From NCBI RefSeq assembly GCF_051014445.1, contig NC_135136.1:29716001-29780000 (forward strand): a DNA stretch of 64,000 bases, given 5' to 3'. The position numbers were made by a program, and so were the translations under genes. Origin of the DNA: Colletes latitarsis (taxonomy: Eukaryota > Arthropoda > Insecta > Hymenoptera > Colletidae). This document shows, piece after piece, positions 37,097-48,936 of the stretch (the first letter of the stretch is position 1; each line of letters opens with the position of its first letter). The notes under the pieces are model-generated. The model was not told the DNA's origin. It saw nothing but the letters and a program-made list of their open reading frames with translations, and did not search any database.

Positions 37097-38913
37097 ATTT
37101 TATCTTATCTCCCATTTTTGGTGTTAAATTCTAGGGAAATTAATATTGAAAGTAGCTTGATTTTTTAAACACCTTGCTACGTATTAAACCTTTACCAAAA
37201 CCAAATTAATTCTTTATTCGATCTTTTGCAATTGTTTTCTTAAATCGTACCTCCTCTAAATGTAGTAAATTTGTGGATGAGAATAATAAAAAATACGGTT
37301 AATGAGAAGAATAAATATTTTTTCAATAAATAAACAGAATAAAAATTCTCAATAAGAACCACATATTAAAAAATTTAGATTAATTTCTAAACTAACGTCC
37401 ATTTACATTTAATTAATCGCAGGCAAAGGTCGGTATACGAATGAATGTAAAATTTGTATTCTTTATTCGTGAATAAAACTTGCCCAACTCATGCAGAATA
37501 ACATTTTTATAAGCTACACAAGTATGATAAGCAATCGTGTCAGTTGTATCTGAATGTTTAAAACGTTTGTAGCACTTAGATAAGTGTATACTTTTTATTA
37601 CTCGATTATTGTGTTTATATTCAGCAATAATAAAGAAATTGAAGAGGTACGATTTAAGCAACCGATGCACATTAGACAATTTTCTCCTATGCATACAATG
37701 GACAATCGAAAAATACGAATCCAAAAATCCTAAACGTTTGTATTAGTAAAATTGACTACATATTCGATTATTCGGTTAAGTGGAACTAACGTAAATTGAC
37801 AAGGAGTATCCGCAAGTATCTTTTTTCCTTCGATTTTGATAAAACTTTGCAAATTGTAGGAGTAGGCAATTTAAATTTTTAAAAATTTTAATTAAAAAGC
37901 GATCCTCCAAAGTTTCATCCCCTAATACAACTTTAAAAACTACTGAAATTATAGGGAAATTTTTGAAACAAATTTTTGATGATCTTTTATAGAAAATAGT
38001 CTATAAATTCAAAAAAATGATAAACATTTTTGGAAGATTTAGTGAACTACTTTTATTTTAAATTCACAATTAGCTGCAAGTAACTTCATTTTGAACTGTT
38101 ATTGTAATTGTAGAAATCTCCTTGACTTCCTCATTTATACTTTTTTACGAATGCGAACACTATGTTATTTTCTTTTGAAAATCAAGACAAAACAAAATTT
38201 ATTTAAAAAACTTCCTTGTATATCCAATAACTTTCAAGATAACAACATAGAACTGAAATGTTTGAGAGTAGTTTTACCTAATTTTGAAATGCAGTTAAAA
38301 AAGGACATGTGTCTTTTATTTCTGATTGTTCCATAAATCTGCAATGTTTCATCAAAACTAGGGGTCACTTTGTGAATGTTTATTGCGAGTTTACGTTCAT
38401 TGTCGAGTAATCAATTAATAGCTAGATACATATGGATTGTCTAAAATTAAGTGCAGGTACTACATAATTGTTTGAGGAAATATTTAATACAATATTTATG
38501 TAAACGGCTACGCTAACTTCGTCAGAAAGAACTATTTCCTCTGTTATTAACAAAATACGTTGCTTTACTATTTAAAAAATATTTAAAATATACATACATG
38601 CTATGGCGAATAACAAGTCATCGATTTCACTCTCTAATTACGCTGTTTCTACATTCCCAATTTCACTGTACCATAAATTATTTATGTGGACATAATGAAT
38701 ACAATTATTGTATGCGTGTTCAATTAACAATAACAGTCACTAATAATTAATTACTAACCGCTTAATCGAATATTTGAGTTACTTGATAAAACTGGTTAAA
38801 TCGATAGTACGAATCCCTATCTTTAACCCTTATCATTCGATTCAATTTTCATTAATTCATAAATCGACATTCTAAAAATTTTATCGAAACCATCGCACGC
38901 GCTCATCGTTCGA
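37097..38913. other. AT-rich DNA, nothing recognised
   Basis: Short AT-biased open frames only. No transposon ends or splice-bounded exon candidates were seen. Confidence 0.4.
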
Positions 38914-40349
38914 TTAACCCTAGAAAGACTAAGGCGAGAGCTCGTCGAGCATAACAGTAAAAAAATCTTGAAAATATGCTATTTCACTTAAATAAAATAC
39001 TATTTATTGTTGTTTACGTTTTTAGGAATCAGTTTCGATTTAGTAAGAATATTAATAAAAAAAAAGGTGATAAAACAGTCTATAGTTGTAAATGGCTTCT
39101 GTCAATGTTTCAAAAATTAGTGAATAATATTGCTATAAATGCACATTCTTTATTTATAATAGTTCATTGTAATATTTCTCACAAGTAAACACGATGCTTC
39201 TTTTTATCAGAGTTAATCAATAAATTAATTAAAAAATATATCGATGCTTTTGAAATTGCTTAATTTGTAAAAAATGGAAATTGTAAGGGGAAAGAAGCTA
39301 AAATAAGTCTAATTAAAGGTAAGTAACCAACTAGAAGAAGAAGGCAAAGCAATTTAATGCTACCTTCAAAAAGCTAGTATGTAAGAAGCATTCAAGTAGT
39401 TTAACAGTTTATGATAATTAGATTAAAAATAATTAATTAAAATGAAGTTCGTGTTATATACAGTATTATGTTTGCTGAATTTATTCTATAGAGGGTGCGG
39501 CAGAATTCGTGGTACAACCGAAAAGGGAGTGATTCTTCGTCGAAAAGTAAACAAAAAATTTAGTACAAAATTTTTTCGTTCAAAACTTCATATAAAAAAA
39601 TAAAATAGATGTTTACAACAGTCTAACCCAGACATTACACCACTTAACTTTTATTTGTGGCGTCATATTAAGGAGAGTGTACAAAAAAGAATTTGCAAAA
39701 ATTAAAATATGAAAACGCGTTTGTAATTCTTTGGAATTCTTTAATCAAGCAAAATTTTATATTCGACAACGGGAAGACGTTTCCAACAGTATTTGTAAGT
39801 CAATAAAGAAAAAAATATAACGTGTATAAATCTGTTCTGTTATTTGAACCATATCGTGATCACCGTTTGTAAATACCAGCATCGACAGAAACAATCAGTA
39901 ATAGAATTACATGACAAGCAAGTTTTAATGTACTACTTTATATATCAAATTTTTTGTTTACTTTTCAATGAAAAATCACCCCCTTTTCGGATGTATAGTA
40001 CAACGAATTCCGGCGCATTCTGTATAATTACAAATTATTCGTAAAGTAAAGTAAAATTTACTACAACATTAGAATATTCTTTTCGTCAATATTGCTTCTT
40101 TTCTATTCTCTTTAAATACCTATTTTTAACGGTCGTTTTCCAAAAAATAATTACGGACGACGTAGGTGAACTCGAAGAGCCTCCACCATTGTCTTGAACT
40201 CTTTGTAGCACAAAAGTAAAAAAATAATTCTGAAGAAAAGACAGTGGTTAGCAAGAATAATGAGCTTGAACGAATCTTGCCTAAATTGTTACCCTCCTTG
40301 TCACAAGAATTTAATAGGAAAGCTTGTGGCTCAGTCTTTCTAGGGTTAA
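38914..40349. mobile_element. TTAA-flanked piggyBac-like element of 1.4 kb
   Basis: Flanked by TTAA on both sides, with inverted ends CCCTAGAAAGACTAAG and CCCTAGAAAGACTGAG. No transposase frame survives. The TIR element at 39487-40026 is inserted inside. Related sequence occurs at about 1690-2330. Confidence 0.65.
39487..40026. mobile_element. TIR element with transposase remnant, nested in a TTAA element
   Basis: Ends TATAGAGGGTGCGGCAGAAT and, inverted, TTATACAGAATGCGCCGGAA extend into about 75-bp inverted repeats (GGGAGTGATTCTTCG against AATCACCCCCTTTTCGG). Inside, 39622-39706 reads PDITPLNFYLWRHIKESVQK, a DDE-transposase block. A GRRFQQYL match follows at about 39770. Confidence 0.7.
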
Positions 40350-40481
40350 AGCCACTTCTTCGTTTCTGAAAACACGATGTGACCTCGTCTCCTTTAATTG
40401 TTAACGATACAAAGTAATGTGGAACTAATATCGGAGGATCGATGAAACGATTACATGGAAAAACGCGTGTGGATATGTCAG

Positions 40482-40831
40482 GTTGTAACGACCCTGGGAC
40501 CGGCGAAGCCGCAGAGGCTGGCTTCCGGTCACGCGTCGTCCACGGAGGCGTCAGAGGCGCGCGAGGCCGTCGAGATCCAGGAGATGGAGATCGAACAGGA
40601 AATGAGAGCGTTGCTGTCGTCGTCCAGCCCCGTAAAATCGCATCCCAGCAACCTGGCTGGTACACCGCCGCACAGACTCTGTCTGGAGACTAGCTTCACG
40701 TCCTTGCAGAGTCCTTCGGAGTTCCCTCAGGCTGGCCGGGAGCTCAGCGTCGACTCCAGAGGGATACCATGGGAGTACGTCAGCCTGGCCAGCGAATTGC
40801 TCAACACGCCTAGGACCGACGAATGCAAATT
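40482..40831 (+). CDS. Unidentified Ser/Pro-rich protein, exon a
   Basis: The exon codes 116 residues plus two bases, starting V-V-T-T-L-G-P and ending before a TT|GTAAGA donor at 40832. Third positions are strongly G/C, as in the next three exons. An alternative first-exon reading begins at ATG 40455 (MEKRVWICQ, then VVTTL). The acceptor GATATGTCAG has a poor pyrimidine tract, so the ATG start is a real possibility. The sequence has an acidic coiled patch (QEMEIEQEMRALL) and a Ser/Pro stretch, then WEYVSLASELL. No named domain is recognised. A TTAA-flanked element ends about 105 bp before the ATG. Confidence 0.7.
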
Positions 40832-41519
40832 GTAAGAATAGCACTACTTGTACGTCTGGACGACGAACCGTGCGCGGTCCCAAACGGTGGCCTGACGCCG
40901 AAGATACCTAGGATTAGTTTTCTCAATAAGGTGTTAGGTACACGAAGAGAGTTCGACGAGTTGCAATCTTTCGGATTACTCGTATCAGAGATGGAGATTT
41001 GGATGTTCTATAAAATTGACGCTGGTAAAGGGTCATTGGGTTGTTAAAGAAAATTAAAGACACGATGTGTTAAACGACCCATACACGGTCGAGTTTGGCG
41101 GAAGGTTTAACTACGGATTTGTTCGACTATCTTTTCCACAGTCTATCGAATCCACGGTCGAACACCCGTCGATCCTTCGCGTGTGTGGGCTGTTTTAAAC
41201 ATGTTATATCATACTTCGTTCTTCTATTGAAATCATTCGCCAAAAATCGACGAATCGTTCTGATCAGTTGGAAGAACTTCATGTCACGCTCTCGTTCACA
41301 ATCGCTTACTTCACGACTCGCAGTTCTCACCGCTTTAACAGTGTCGCGCACGTTGATGATCATTTGCACTTTGTAAAGCCATCGAATACGAGAAATCCTT
41401 AACATTCGTGTCTAGGAGGATTGCAGTTTGAGAGGAACGCTTTGCTTCGTTCTGTGAACAATGTCGTTGCGTTCGCGTTGCTATTTGCGGCATCGTAGTC
41501 TGTTGCTCTTTGGCTGCAG

Positions 41520-41915
41520 TTTTCCCTGCCGGATGCAACAACCACGTTTCACGCGTGTTTTCGTGCCAAGGTCGAATCGACGGACCGACTGGGACGATGC
41601 CTCGCGGACGGCGCCGCTTGCGACGCCGGAGACGCTGTCGGAGGCGTCGAGCAGTCCACCATCGCCGGTACCACCACCGAGACCGATGAGGCGAACCCCA
41701 AAGATTTCGGGAAACTTGTCAACGGCGGCGGACGACTTGAAGAACAACCTTCACTTCGCTATGCTCTCGGCGAAGAACTACTTCCTGAGGGAGGGGAACA
41801 ACGGCAGTAACACGAGCAGCGGCAATAGCGAGGCGAGCTACGAGAGTGCCAAGAGCTTAACCGCTGGTCTTCCGCCGCCAGTACCGAGAAGACGAGACTC
41901 GGTCATCGTCAGAAG
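41520..41915 (+). CDS. Unidentified Ser/Pro-rich protein, exon b (two PxPxPR motifs)
   Basis: It starts after GGCTGCAG with one base that completes the Phe codon split at 40830-40831, and ends at an AGAAG|GTATTC donor. The exon carries PVPPPRPMRR and LPPPVPRRRD. Both fit PxPxPR, the ligand type bound by CIN85/CD2AP-class SH3 domains. Between them is a less disordered stretch (DDLKNNLHFAMLSAKNYFLRE) that could form a helix. Arg-Arg-Asp-Ser and similar sites suit basophilic kinases. Function is unknown; the SH3-ligand role is inferred from motifs alone. Confidence 0.75.
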
Positions 41916-42407
41916 GTATTCGATCCCACTTGTATAGTCCGGGCCACGATCTAGCGAGGTCGTAAACTAAACTGTTGAGAATCAACACTGACTACTGCTG
42001 CGGCACTTTGTTAGGGCCGTACATGACATCTTGCTTGAGGATGCCTTTCTAAATGTCCTTCTGTATCCGTGACTGTACTACCTTTTTTCATTTTCTACGT
42101 GCATATATTATGAGCAGATAAATAAGGTTGTTAAAGACTTGAGTAAGACCTTTACCTCTAACAGTACCTCTAAAAATTACTTTCTAAAAATGACGACACT
42201 GGATAAAACATTTCTTCATAGTTAAAACTAAAGTCCTATAGTTAGGCTCTGACCATGGTCTAGGGTTCTTATCTGTTCGTATTTCTGTCAATTCGCTTAT
42301 CCCGGTAGCTGAAACATCTTTACTTTGACGCCTACTCGATTTTACGAGCACACTATTTCGTGTGCCCGGACTCTACGAAGTCTCAAAAGTATCCAATCTC
42401 TACTTGT

Positions 42408-43598
42408 ATACAGGATGTTCAGCCACCACTGGGATAAATTTTAATGGGAGATTCTAGAGGTCAAAATAAGACGAAAATCAAGAATATCAATTTCTTGGCT
42501 GAGGTTTCGTTAAAAAGTTATTAAAAAATAAAATTAAAAAATTTTAAATCATTCTGAAAAAATTATTTTTGTTTGCGAAGATCAATTACAATCATTTTTA
42601 GTGAATACACATAACCCCAAAATCCTGCCCACTTTTGAGAAAAAAATTCGGGTAGATGCTGAAATTTTTCGGCGAAAAAAACATTTTTCAAATCGTTCTA
42701 AAAAACTTATTTTCGGTTGCAAGGGTCGATTACAATCATGTTTGGTCATTACACATACCCCTGAAATCCTACGCATTTTCGAGAAAAAAATTCCTTACCG
42801 AAAATCTAATGCGAGGTTCCCCGAAATTTCATGCAAATCTTTAAAATGTCATAACTCCTGAACGGATTGGGGGATTTTAATGTTTCAAACGGCAAATAAC
42901 GCCTATTTTAATGTAGAATATTCAAAAATTCTAATAATATTGAAAAAGTTGTTCCTTGACTCCGTAAAGTGAGAAAAACCCAATAAAAATAGTCCAATTT
43001 TCAAACTGCCATAACTACTACAATAGTGAATGTATCTCATTGAAATTTAGTAATGAACTAGAGCTCAAGGGTACCTACAAAAAAGTATTACACAACCTTT
43101 CTGTGGAACGTCAAACAAAATTACTAAAAATGAAAAACGAATTTTTAAGAAAAATCGACAGGGGGTAGGTGCTTAAATTTTTCGGAGAAAAAAGTTTTTC
43201 AAATTATTCTAAAAAAATTATTTTCGGTTGCGGGAGTCAATTACAAGCATATTTGGTGAATACACATACCACCGAAATCCTACTCAGTTTCGAGAAAAAA
43301 ATTCGAGTAAGTACTGAAATTTTTCGGTGAAAATAAAGAATTTCGAATCGTCTTCGAAACATTATTTTTAGTTGCAGGGGTCAATTACAAGCATTTCTGG
43401 TAAATAGACATACCCCCAAAATCCTACGCACTTGTGAGAAAAAAATTCATGTAGGTGGGCAAATTGTATTAATAATTTTGTTAATAACTTTGTAACGAAG
43501 CCTCAATCAACAAATTGGTATTCTTGATTTTCGTCTTATTTTGGCCTCTAGAATGCTCATTAAAATTTTTCCTAGAGTTAGCCGAACACCCTGTATAA
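42408..43598 (+). mobile_element. CAGGGTGT-family element, long class
   Basis: Tips are TATACAGGATGTTCAGCC and GCCGAACACCCTGTATA. Four modules surround a + strand central segment in which the frame is broken. It lies in the 2.9-kb intron between exons b and c of the Ser/Pro-rich gene. Confidence 0.85.
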
Positions 43599-44862
43599 TA
43601 TATACCTCTAATATTCTTATTATATTGCCTTATAACTTCTAATTGACTATTTTGAGTCAAACAATCTTTTTTTATCCTATTTACGCCAATTTTGACGAAA
43701 CTTTGCATACAAATAGAGTAATTAAAAATATTGTACACGTATTTTTATTTAGCGACGGAAATTCATGTTTGGAAGGTAAAATTACCTTTCAAAGTTAGGA
43801 CTTGAAAACCTATTTAGTCAAGTAACTCGAAAATGACTACAGTGTTTAACTTTACAGAGTTTGAGAAATAAGTTTACAAAGCAATGCGCTATATTCGCTT
43901 GTATCCGGTATTTAATTACTTCTTGCATGGTACCAGTCCAACGCCATTATTGCGGTATACATACAATCTCTACCTAAGAATAATCACCTCATTATAAGGT
44001 CCATGCAGTAAGAGTGGCCTATTATTACAAGCATTTAAAGCAGTAAACTGACATTTTTCTGCATTTTGTCAGATTAACGAGTCTTTACTTAGACAAAAGA
44101 TTTAAGGAAACTAGGACACTGCAATTTACGAAACAATATTCTTTTTATTGCGCATCTTGGGAAAATACAGAGACATTACTTGCCTTCGGTGTGTTTGTTT
44201 CATTATCCTATTTGAACGTGCTGGATGTAATGGAACAATTCTAATCGAAGAAACATTTCCGTATCGTTAAGTTTCTTATCCTCTTCTTCCATTTCATTAC
44301 ACAAATGTTTATTTTGATATTTTAAGATGTCGAAACATAACTTGTAACGTGTCATAAAAGACTTCAATTTACAAGGGGTTGTTTCGTTACTTTTCATATA
44401 TTATTTTCTATTGCTATACTATATTATTCGATCAAATAGATTTCCATGCCCCAACTTTGAAAGTTTCACCACAAAAACTTAAATTACCACCGCTTAAAAA
44501 AAGTTTGTGTCTAATATTTTTTGGTACTTTATTTATTTGTCGAGTTTCCTCAAAATCTTTATTTTTTAATATTACATTTAATAAATTATTACTTTACTTT
44601 ATTACTTATAAATTTCTTATTATTACTTTATAAATCATTTTATAAATTTCAAGTTCACTAATGCTTTAAGAAATACCACTGACTGACAAACGTCGTAAAA
44701 AGATACTGCTTCTCAAATCTGGCACAGGGTAAGAAAGGTTGCCAATTATTGATTTAGAGTTATGAGCTGAATCGAGGAAGTTACCTTGAAAGACCTGGTT
44801 GGTTCTGTACTACTTTATTTGGGATATAAAATAACAAACACAAATTTCCTGGAATATTGCAG

Positions 44863-45040
44863 AGAACAGAGAGTATGTACGGCTGCCTGCTGCAGAGACG
44901 ATTTGTCAGAAAATTCTTCGTCGCACACATCTTCCCATTCCTCTGGAGCGTCTCACGTGTCGAACCAGGTCCAACAACCGGCCTACGCCGAGGAGGAACA
45001 CGAGACGAACGGTTCCAGTTTAGACTTTTACGAGGCAAAG
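44863..45040 (+). CDS. Unidentified Ser/Pro-rich protein, exon c
   Basis: The exon follows GGAATATTGCAG and its first base completes the Arg codon split at 41914-41915. It encodes 59 residues beginning E-Q-R-V-C-T-A-A-C-C. A run of Ser/His (SENSSSHTSSHSSGASH) follows, then an acidic end. It stops at an AAG|GTGCAA donor in phase 0, which is a weak donor. The frame stays open past this point until 45214, so the exact 3' end depends on the join to 45875, which is also phase 0. Confidence 0.65.
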
Positions 45041-45119
45041 GTGCAACATTATTTATCAAATATTACACATTCTACCAATTTTGCAATATTCCCTAAACGT
45101 ATTACCAAATTACACAGTT

Positions 45120-45145
45120 TTAACACATTGACTGCAACGTCAGTT
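45120..45145. mobile_element. Left end of a TTAA MITE
   Basis: TTAACACATTGACTGCAACG matches the tips of the other TTAA MITEs. The partner end was not found within 250 bp. Confidence 0.4.
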
Positions 45146-45313
45146 TTCTGTGTTTCTATTATTTATTCAATTTACATATTCTGTAGTTTAACAGTGCACT
45201 GCTTTTTCTTTTAAAATATTCTTAACGATATTACTTACAATTTCACAAATCTTACAGTTCTTCCATTGTAAACAATTTCACAAGTATAAGTCTCTGGCTT
45301 TAACTGCTTAAAC

Positions 45314-45370
45314 CAGTGTTTTCCAAAATGGTGATCGTCTCACGATCCAAGAGGGGCGCAAAAGAATGTC
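45314..45370. mobile_element. hAT-like terminal fragment
   Basis: CAGTGTTTTCCAAAATGGTG is a typical hAT terminal inverted repeat, and GGGGCGC follows. Only one end is present. Confidence 0.35.
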
Positions 45371-45407
45371 CTTTATACTGATACACTGATTACCAAAGAG
45401 TTACTTT

Positions 45408-45695
45408 ATCTGGACAAATTTTAATGGGAGATTCTAGAGGCCAAAATAAGACGAAAATCAAGAATACCAATTTGTTGATCGAGGCTTCGTTATAAAATTA
45501 TTAGCGTTTAAAGTTCCGCCTGTAGAACCACTATCGCGCGCACGCAGCTGTATGCAGATTGCCGTTCTACAGACGGAACTTCAATCGTTAATAACTTTTT
45601 AACGAAGCCTCAGTCAACAAATTGGTATTCTTGATTTTCGCCTTATTTTGTCCTCTAGAATCTCCCATTAAACTTTTCCCCAAAACATCCTGTAT
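45408..45695. mobile_element. CAGGGTGT-family foldback, short class, eroded tips
   Basis: The palindrome matches the 7.8-kb copy, with centre CCACTATCGCGCGCACGC. The left tip has been lost and the right tip reads ACATCCTGTATC. It sits in the 834-bp intron before the last exon of the Ser/Pro-rich gene. Confidence 0.8.
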
Positions 45696-45874
45696 CTAGA
45701 GTACAGAAATTTTCTTTTCTTTGTTTAAGAGAATGTATAGAAACTTCTAGAAATTTTGAAAACCACTTAAACATTTTGTTACCCTGAAAATGATATAAAA
45801 TCTAGAAGCAAATATTAATAAACAGTTTCTTAAACTGTAATGTCGCGTTAAGTAAAAATTAATTACCGTTTCAG

Positions 45875-46153
45875 GGTTCATCTGGACAACGGGACAGCAG
45901 TAACGACGTGTTCCTCAGCGTACGAAGTTCCCCGGAGTGTAAAGGCCTTATGGCACCAGCGACAGATTTAGGAGCAGAATGGAAGAAAAAATTCGACGCA
46001 ACAGGGATGAGCGGCGATGCTTCGTTGCCCCTTTTGCGTGGACTCTCGCCGACGCCCACGCACGGGCAACACAGTTCGCCCTTCTTTAGCGCGAAACGAA
46101 AAAAATATGTATATCCAATCACGCTGGTTGGTCGAGGCGAAAGTAGCGTTTAA
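45875..46153 (+). CDS. Unidentified Ser/Pro-rich protein, last exon
   Basis: It starts after a good ACCGTTTCAG acceptor in phase 0 (GSSGQRDSSNDVF) and ends with TAA at 46151-46153. It codes 92 residues. The C-terminus changes from Ser/Pro-rich to a basic-hydrophobic segment (AKRKKYVYPITLVGRG), possibly a conserved tail. Joined with the three preceding exons this gives 400 residues with no stop, with every junction in phase. Orthology is unknown to me. Confidence 0.65.
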   Translation, partial: GSSGQRDSSNDVFLSVRSSPECKGLMAPATDLGAEWKKKFDATGMSGDASLPLLRGLSPTPTHGQHSSPFFSAKRKKYVYPITLVGRGESSV

Positions 46154-47555
46154 TTGGGAGAAGTTAGACCGACCGGGGACCATGAAAGAGGGGAGACAGG
46201 ATAGATGTAAAATAACTGTTAGATATCTGTGCCAATATCACGTTTTCGTGTGATTGTTCGTCAGAATCGTTTTCGCAAGTTCTGGAGTGGATGTACTTTC
46301 GAGATATTCTAAAATTAAGGGGCCACGTATTGTAGCCTCTTTTTATATGATCTTTCGCTGAAGTCTATGCACACTCGATAAATCCATAATTTAAGATTAG
46401 ACGAATGTTAAGCATAAAAGGCAAAAGAATCGTGTGAAATTCCTCCTCGCATCAGGTGTAGATAGTTAAATTCGAATAATGTTCTAGTTTTATCATAGAT
46501 CTCTTTTCTGTCTTTGTACGGTAATTTCTTCGACGGAACAAAGTATTTTCTGATTCAAGCAAATTTTCAGCCGAACGAAAGATAATAATAAAGTCTGTAC
46601 AGACTCGAACGCGTGTAAGCTAAGAACATAACGATGAATAGGAAATTAGCAAGAAAAAGGCTACTTACTATACGGACGATAGTTAATGCAAATTAAGATG
46701 CCTTGCTATTTGAAAATGCTACAATTTTTTTATTATACCTCTCGTCTGTAATTATCGAATGTTGCAGCGCGATGAAAACGTATGAACATTGCACGGAAGT
46801 TGCACTGGCCTACTCTGCATAGATATCATTTAATACAAAAATTTTGAATGATACATTTTGTACAGTTTTTTAACAGAATCAGCAAGAATACAAGAAAAAC
46901 ACTAGCTTTATTGCAATCTACCCTTTGTAATTATCCGCGTATAATTTTGCCATGTTATTTGACATTAATTTTTTACTTAATAATTACAATTGTTTTTTAT
47001 CCGTAAAAATAATTAGCATTACTTCTTTTACTAACTTTGTAATAAATGCAAAAATGGGACTGAAAACGTAAATTATACATAAAGTGTAAAATATGTAGTC
47101 ATTGAAAGAAGACAATTGCATAATAAAAAAACGAACGACAAAGCATGATTTTTATTGACGGTCTCTTAACTAGTTGGAACTTTAGAATCACTGTATTTAT
47201 GTAAAAAGTAGAAAGAATATACCTGATCCATTTAACTCTAGTAAATATAATATGCACTTAGGAAATATAATAATGGACTTATTGTAAGTGATACTTGTAG
47301 AATATAATTAGACAAAAGTGATACATAGCAGAAAAGTTCATTTAATGTAATAAAGAACAATAATTTTTAAGGAATAAAAAAGATGAATTCAATTTGAAGT
47401 TAATTTTTTTACGTCTTTGACCCCGTTGATGATGATAATTTTTGTGCAAAATACTTTACAAAAATCGTATTAACAATAATTGCCATTAAATAATTCGATA
47501 TACATCATTATTGTTTCAGTAATACAGAATAAATGTTATAAAAGGTGCAATTAAT
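46154..47555 (+). other. 3' UTR of the Ser/Pro-rich gene and AT-rich DNA
   Basis: No coding stretch was recognised. Candidate poly(A) signals lie at about 46588 (AATAAAG) and again near 47370 (AATAAA). The first few hundred bases are less AT-rich than the rest, as expected of UTR. Nothing else stands out. Confidence 0.4.
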
Positions 47556-48076
47556 CAACGGTACTCAACCTATGGTACACAGAATATTCCCAGATGGTAC
47601 ACAAACTAAACGGAATTATATCAAAAAAATTATATATTTAATATGCACGCAAAAAATGTTAGTAGAGTAAACAAATTTAAAAGTATCAATTTTTATGACA
47701 GAAATTTGCGATTCCATCGACGTTAAATTAATGATGACGTAACTATTGTCTTTTTCACTGTATCGTGATGTTGCACAATTGTAAGCTGAACCTTATTAAC
47801 CTTTCTCGTTAAATTTTATAATTCGATTTTTATTATACCTTTCATTTTTAATAAATGAACTTAACTAAATCTTAATTTTTATTATTGATTCCTTTTTTTC
47901 CTATAAACCAATATTTTAGAAAAGAGATTTGAAATGAATGTGAAGAGGAAAGTACAAAGGGAAACTTTTTTCTAGTAAAAAATGTTTTCATGTAAATGGG
48001 TTTAAATAAACACTATCTACAAAATATATATTGCTTAGGTGTTACACAGGGAGAAATGATTGAGAACTACTGTATT
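47556..48076. mobile_element. hAT-like non-autonomous element
   Basis: The left end reads CAACGGTACTCAACCTATGG and the inverted right end CAGTAGTTCTCAATCATTTC. Both resemble the CAGTGGTTCTCAA ends of hAT elements. It contains no transposase. It stops about 45 bp from the asterix stop codon. Confidence 0.5.
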
Positions 48077-48120
48077 AAATTATCGATAGACACCGAATAT
48101 CACAGAAATTTGAAAATGTC

Positions 48121-48126
48121 TTTATT
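48121..48126 (-). terminator. AATAAA poly(A) signal overlapping the asterix stop codon
   Basis: On the - strand the last codons read ATG CAA TAA A, so AATAAA spans the stop. Cleavage would be expected roughly at 48090-48110, giving a very short 3' UTR. Other TTTATT strings (AATAAA on the - strand) occur further on, at about 47815-47880, as possible longer ends. Confidence 0.6.
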
Positions 48127-48454
48127 GCATTGCTGATGCCCATGGTGGAGTCATAGGCTGTGGATTTTGTAAGTACGACATTACAACTGCAGATATGGAC
48201 AACATAAAACTACTAAGAATTTGCTTAGTATCGTCGCTAACTTTAGAATTAGCAAAACTAATACAAGAACAATATAGTGCAACCCATGCGCACCACTTTA
48301 ATCTCATCATCAATCCACACATGCTAAAAATCATTCCTAATATATTCATATAGTCTGGTGTTGAATAGTCGCCTGGTTGAGCCTGACTGCTCGATGCACT
48401 GGGTTTGTAACGAAGCTCTCGCTCTGGACGTCTGGGATCTGCTGAACTATTCAT
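48122..48454 (-). CDS. Asterix: Protein Asterix (PAT complex subunit, WDR83OS family)
   Basis: A complete 110-residue protein in one exon. It matches the Asterix/WDR83OS family along its whole length: SADPRRPERELRYKP at the N-terminus, then TPDYMNILGMIFSMCGL, LKWCAWVALYCS and QNPQPMTPPW at the end. The family length is about 106-110. Three hydrophobic segments are visible at about residues 37-52, 55-70 and 80-97. From family knowledge Asterix pairs with CCDC47 in the PAT complex of the ER multipass translocon, where it shields transmembrane segments with exposed polar residues. The start has a good insect context (AAAATGA). The stop TAA lies inside CAATAAA, so the poly(A) signal overlaps the end of the reading frame. 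Confidence 0.97.
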   Translation of the reverse strand: MNSSADPRRPERELRYKPSASSSQAQPGDYSTPDYMNILGMIFSMCGLMMRLKWCAWVALYCSCISFANSKVSDDTKQILSSFMLSISAVVMSYLQNPQPMTPPWASAMQ

Positions 48455-48936
48455 TTTATAAAATTGAAATTTATCATCAAACGGTGACGACTACTGCTTT
48501 TGAAGCCTCTGTGAGAGAATCACCCTGAATATCTAACATAATACATTCTTATTATTGTAAAAAGTATTACATGATAATAATGTAATGTGTGACAATATAC
48601 TTACGAATATAAAAAGCACAAATTTCTTTAATAACAACTATTATAATTTTATAACAAAAATTGAACAGGTAATTATTTACTTTTTTCGGAAACACTGTCA
48701 ATACCTAACCTCACACGGAATTTCGACTGTGAATGTTTTAATAATTTCAAGAATGATACTACTTATACATAGAAATCCATTAATTCGTTATATTTGAAAA
48801 AATACGATAAGCCACGTATGAATACATATATCCTCTTTTCCTTTTAACACTTCTAAAATTCCATTGATGAGGCGTATGATAGGCCAGTGCAAGTTTACTC
48901 TGCCGAACTGAAGTATCGACTTGTGGCAAATTTACA

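Noticed and set aside
40126..40665. 179-codon frame on the - strand
   Set aside because: Runs across a transposon end and the complement of exon a. Codon use fits the + strand reading.
41481..41747. - strand frame opposite exon b
   Set aside because: Shadow of the GC-rich exon; the + strand frame is the one that splices in phase.
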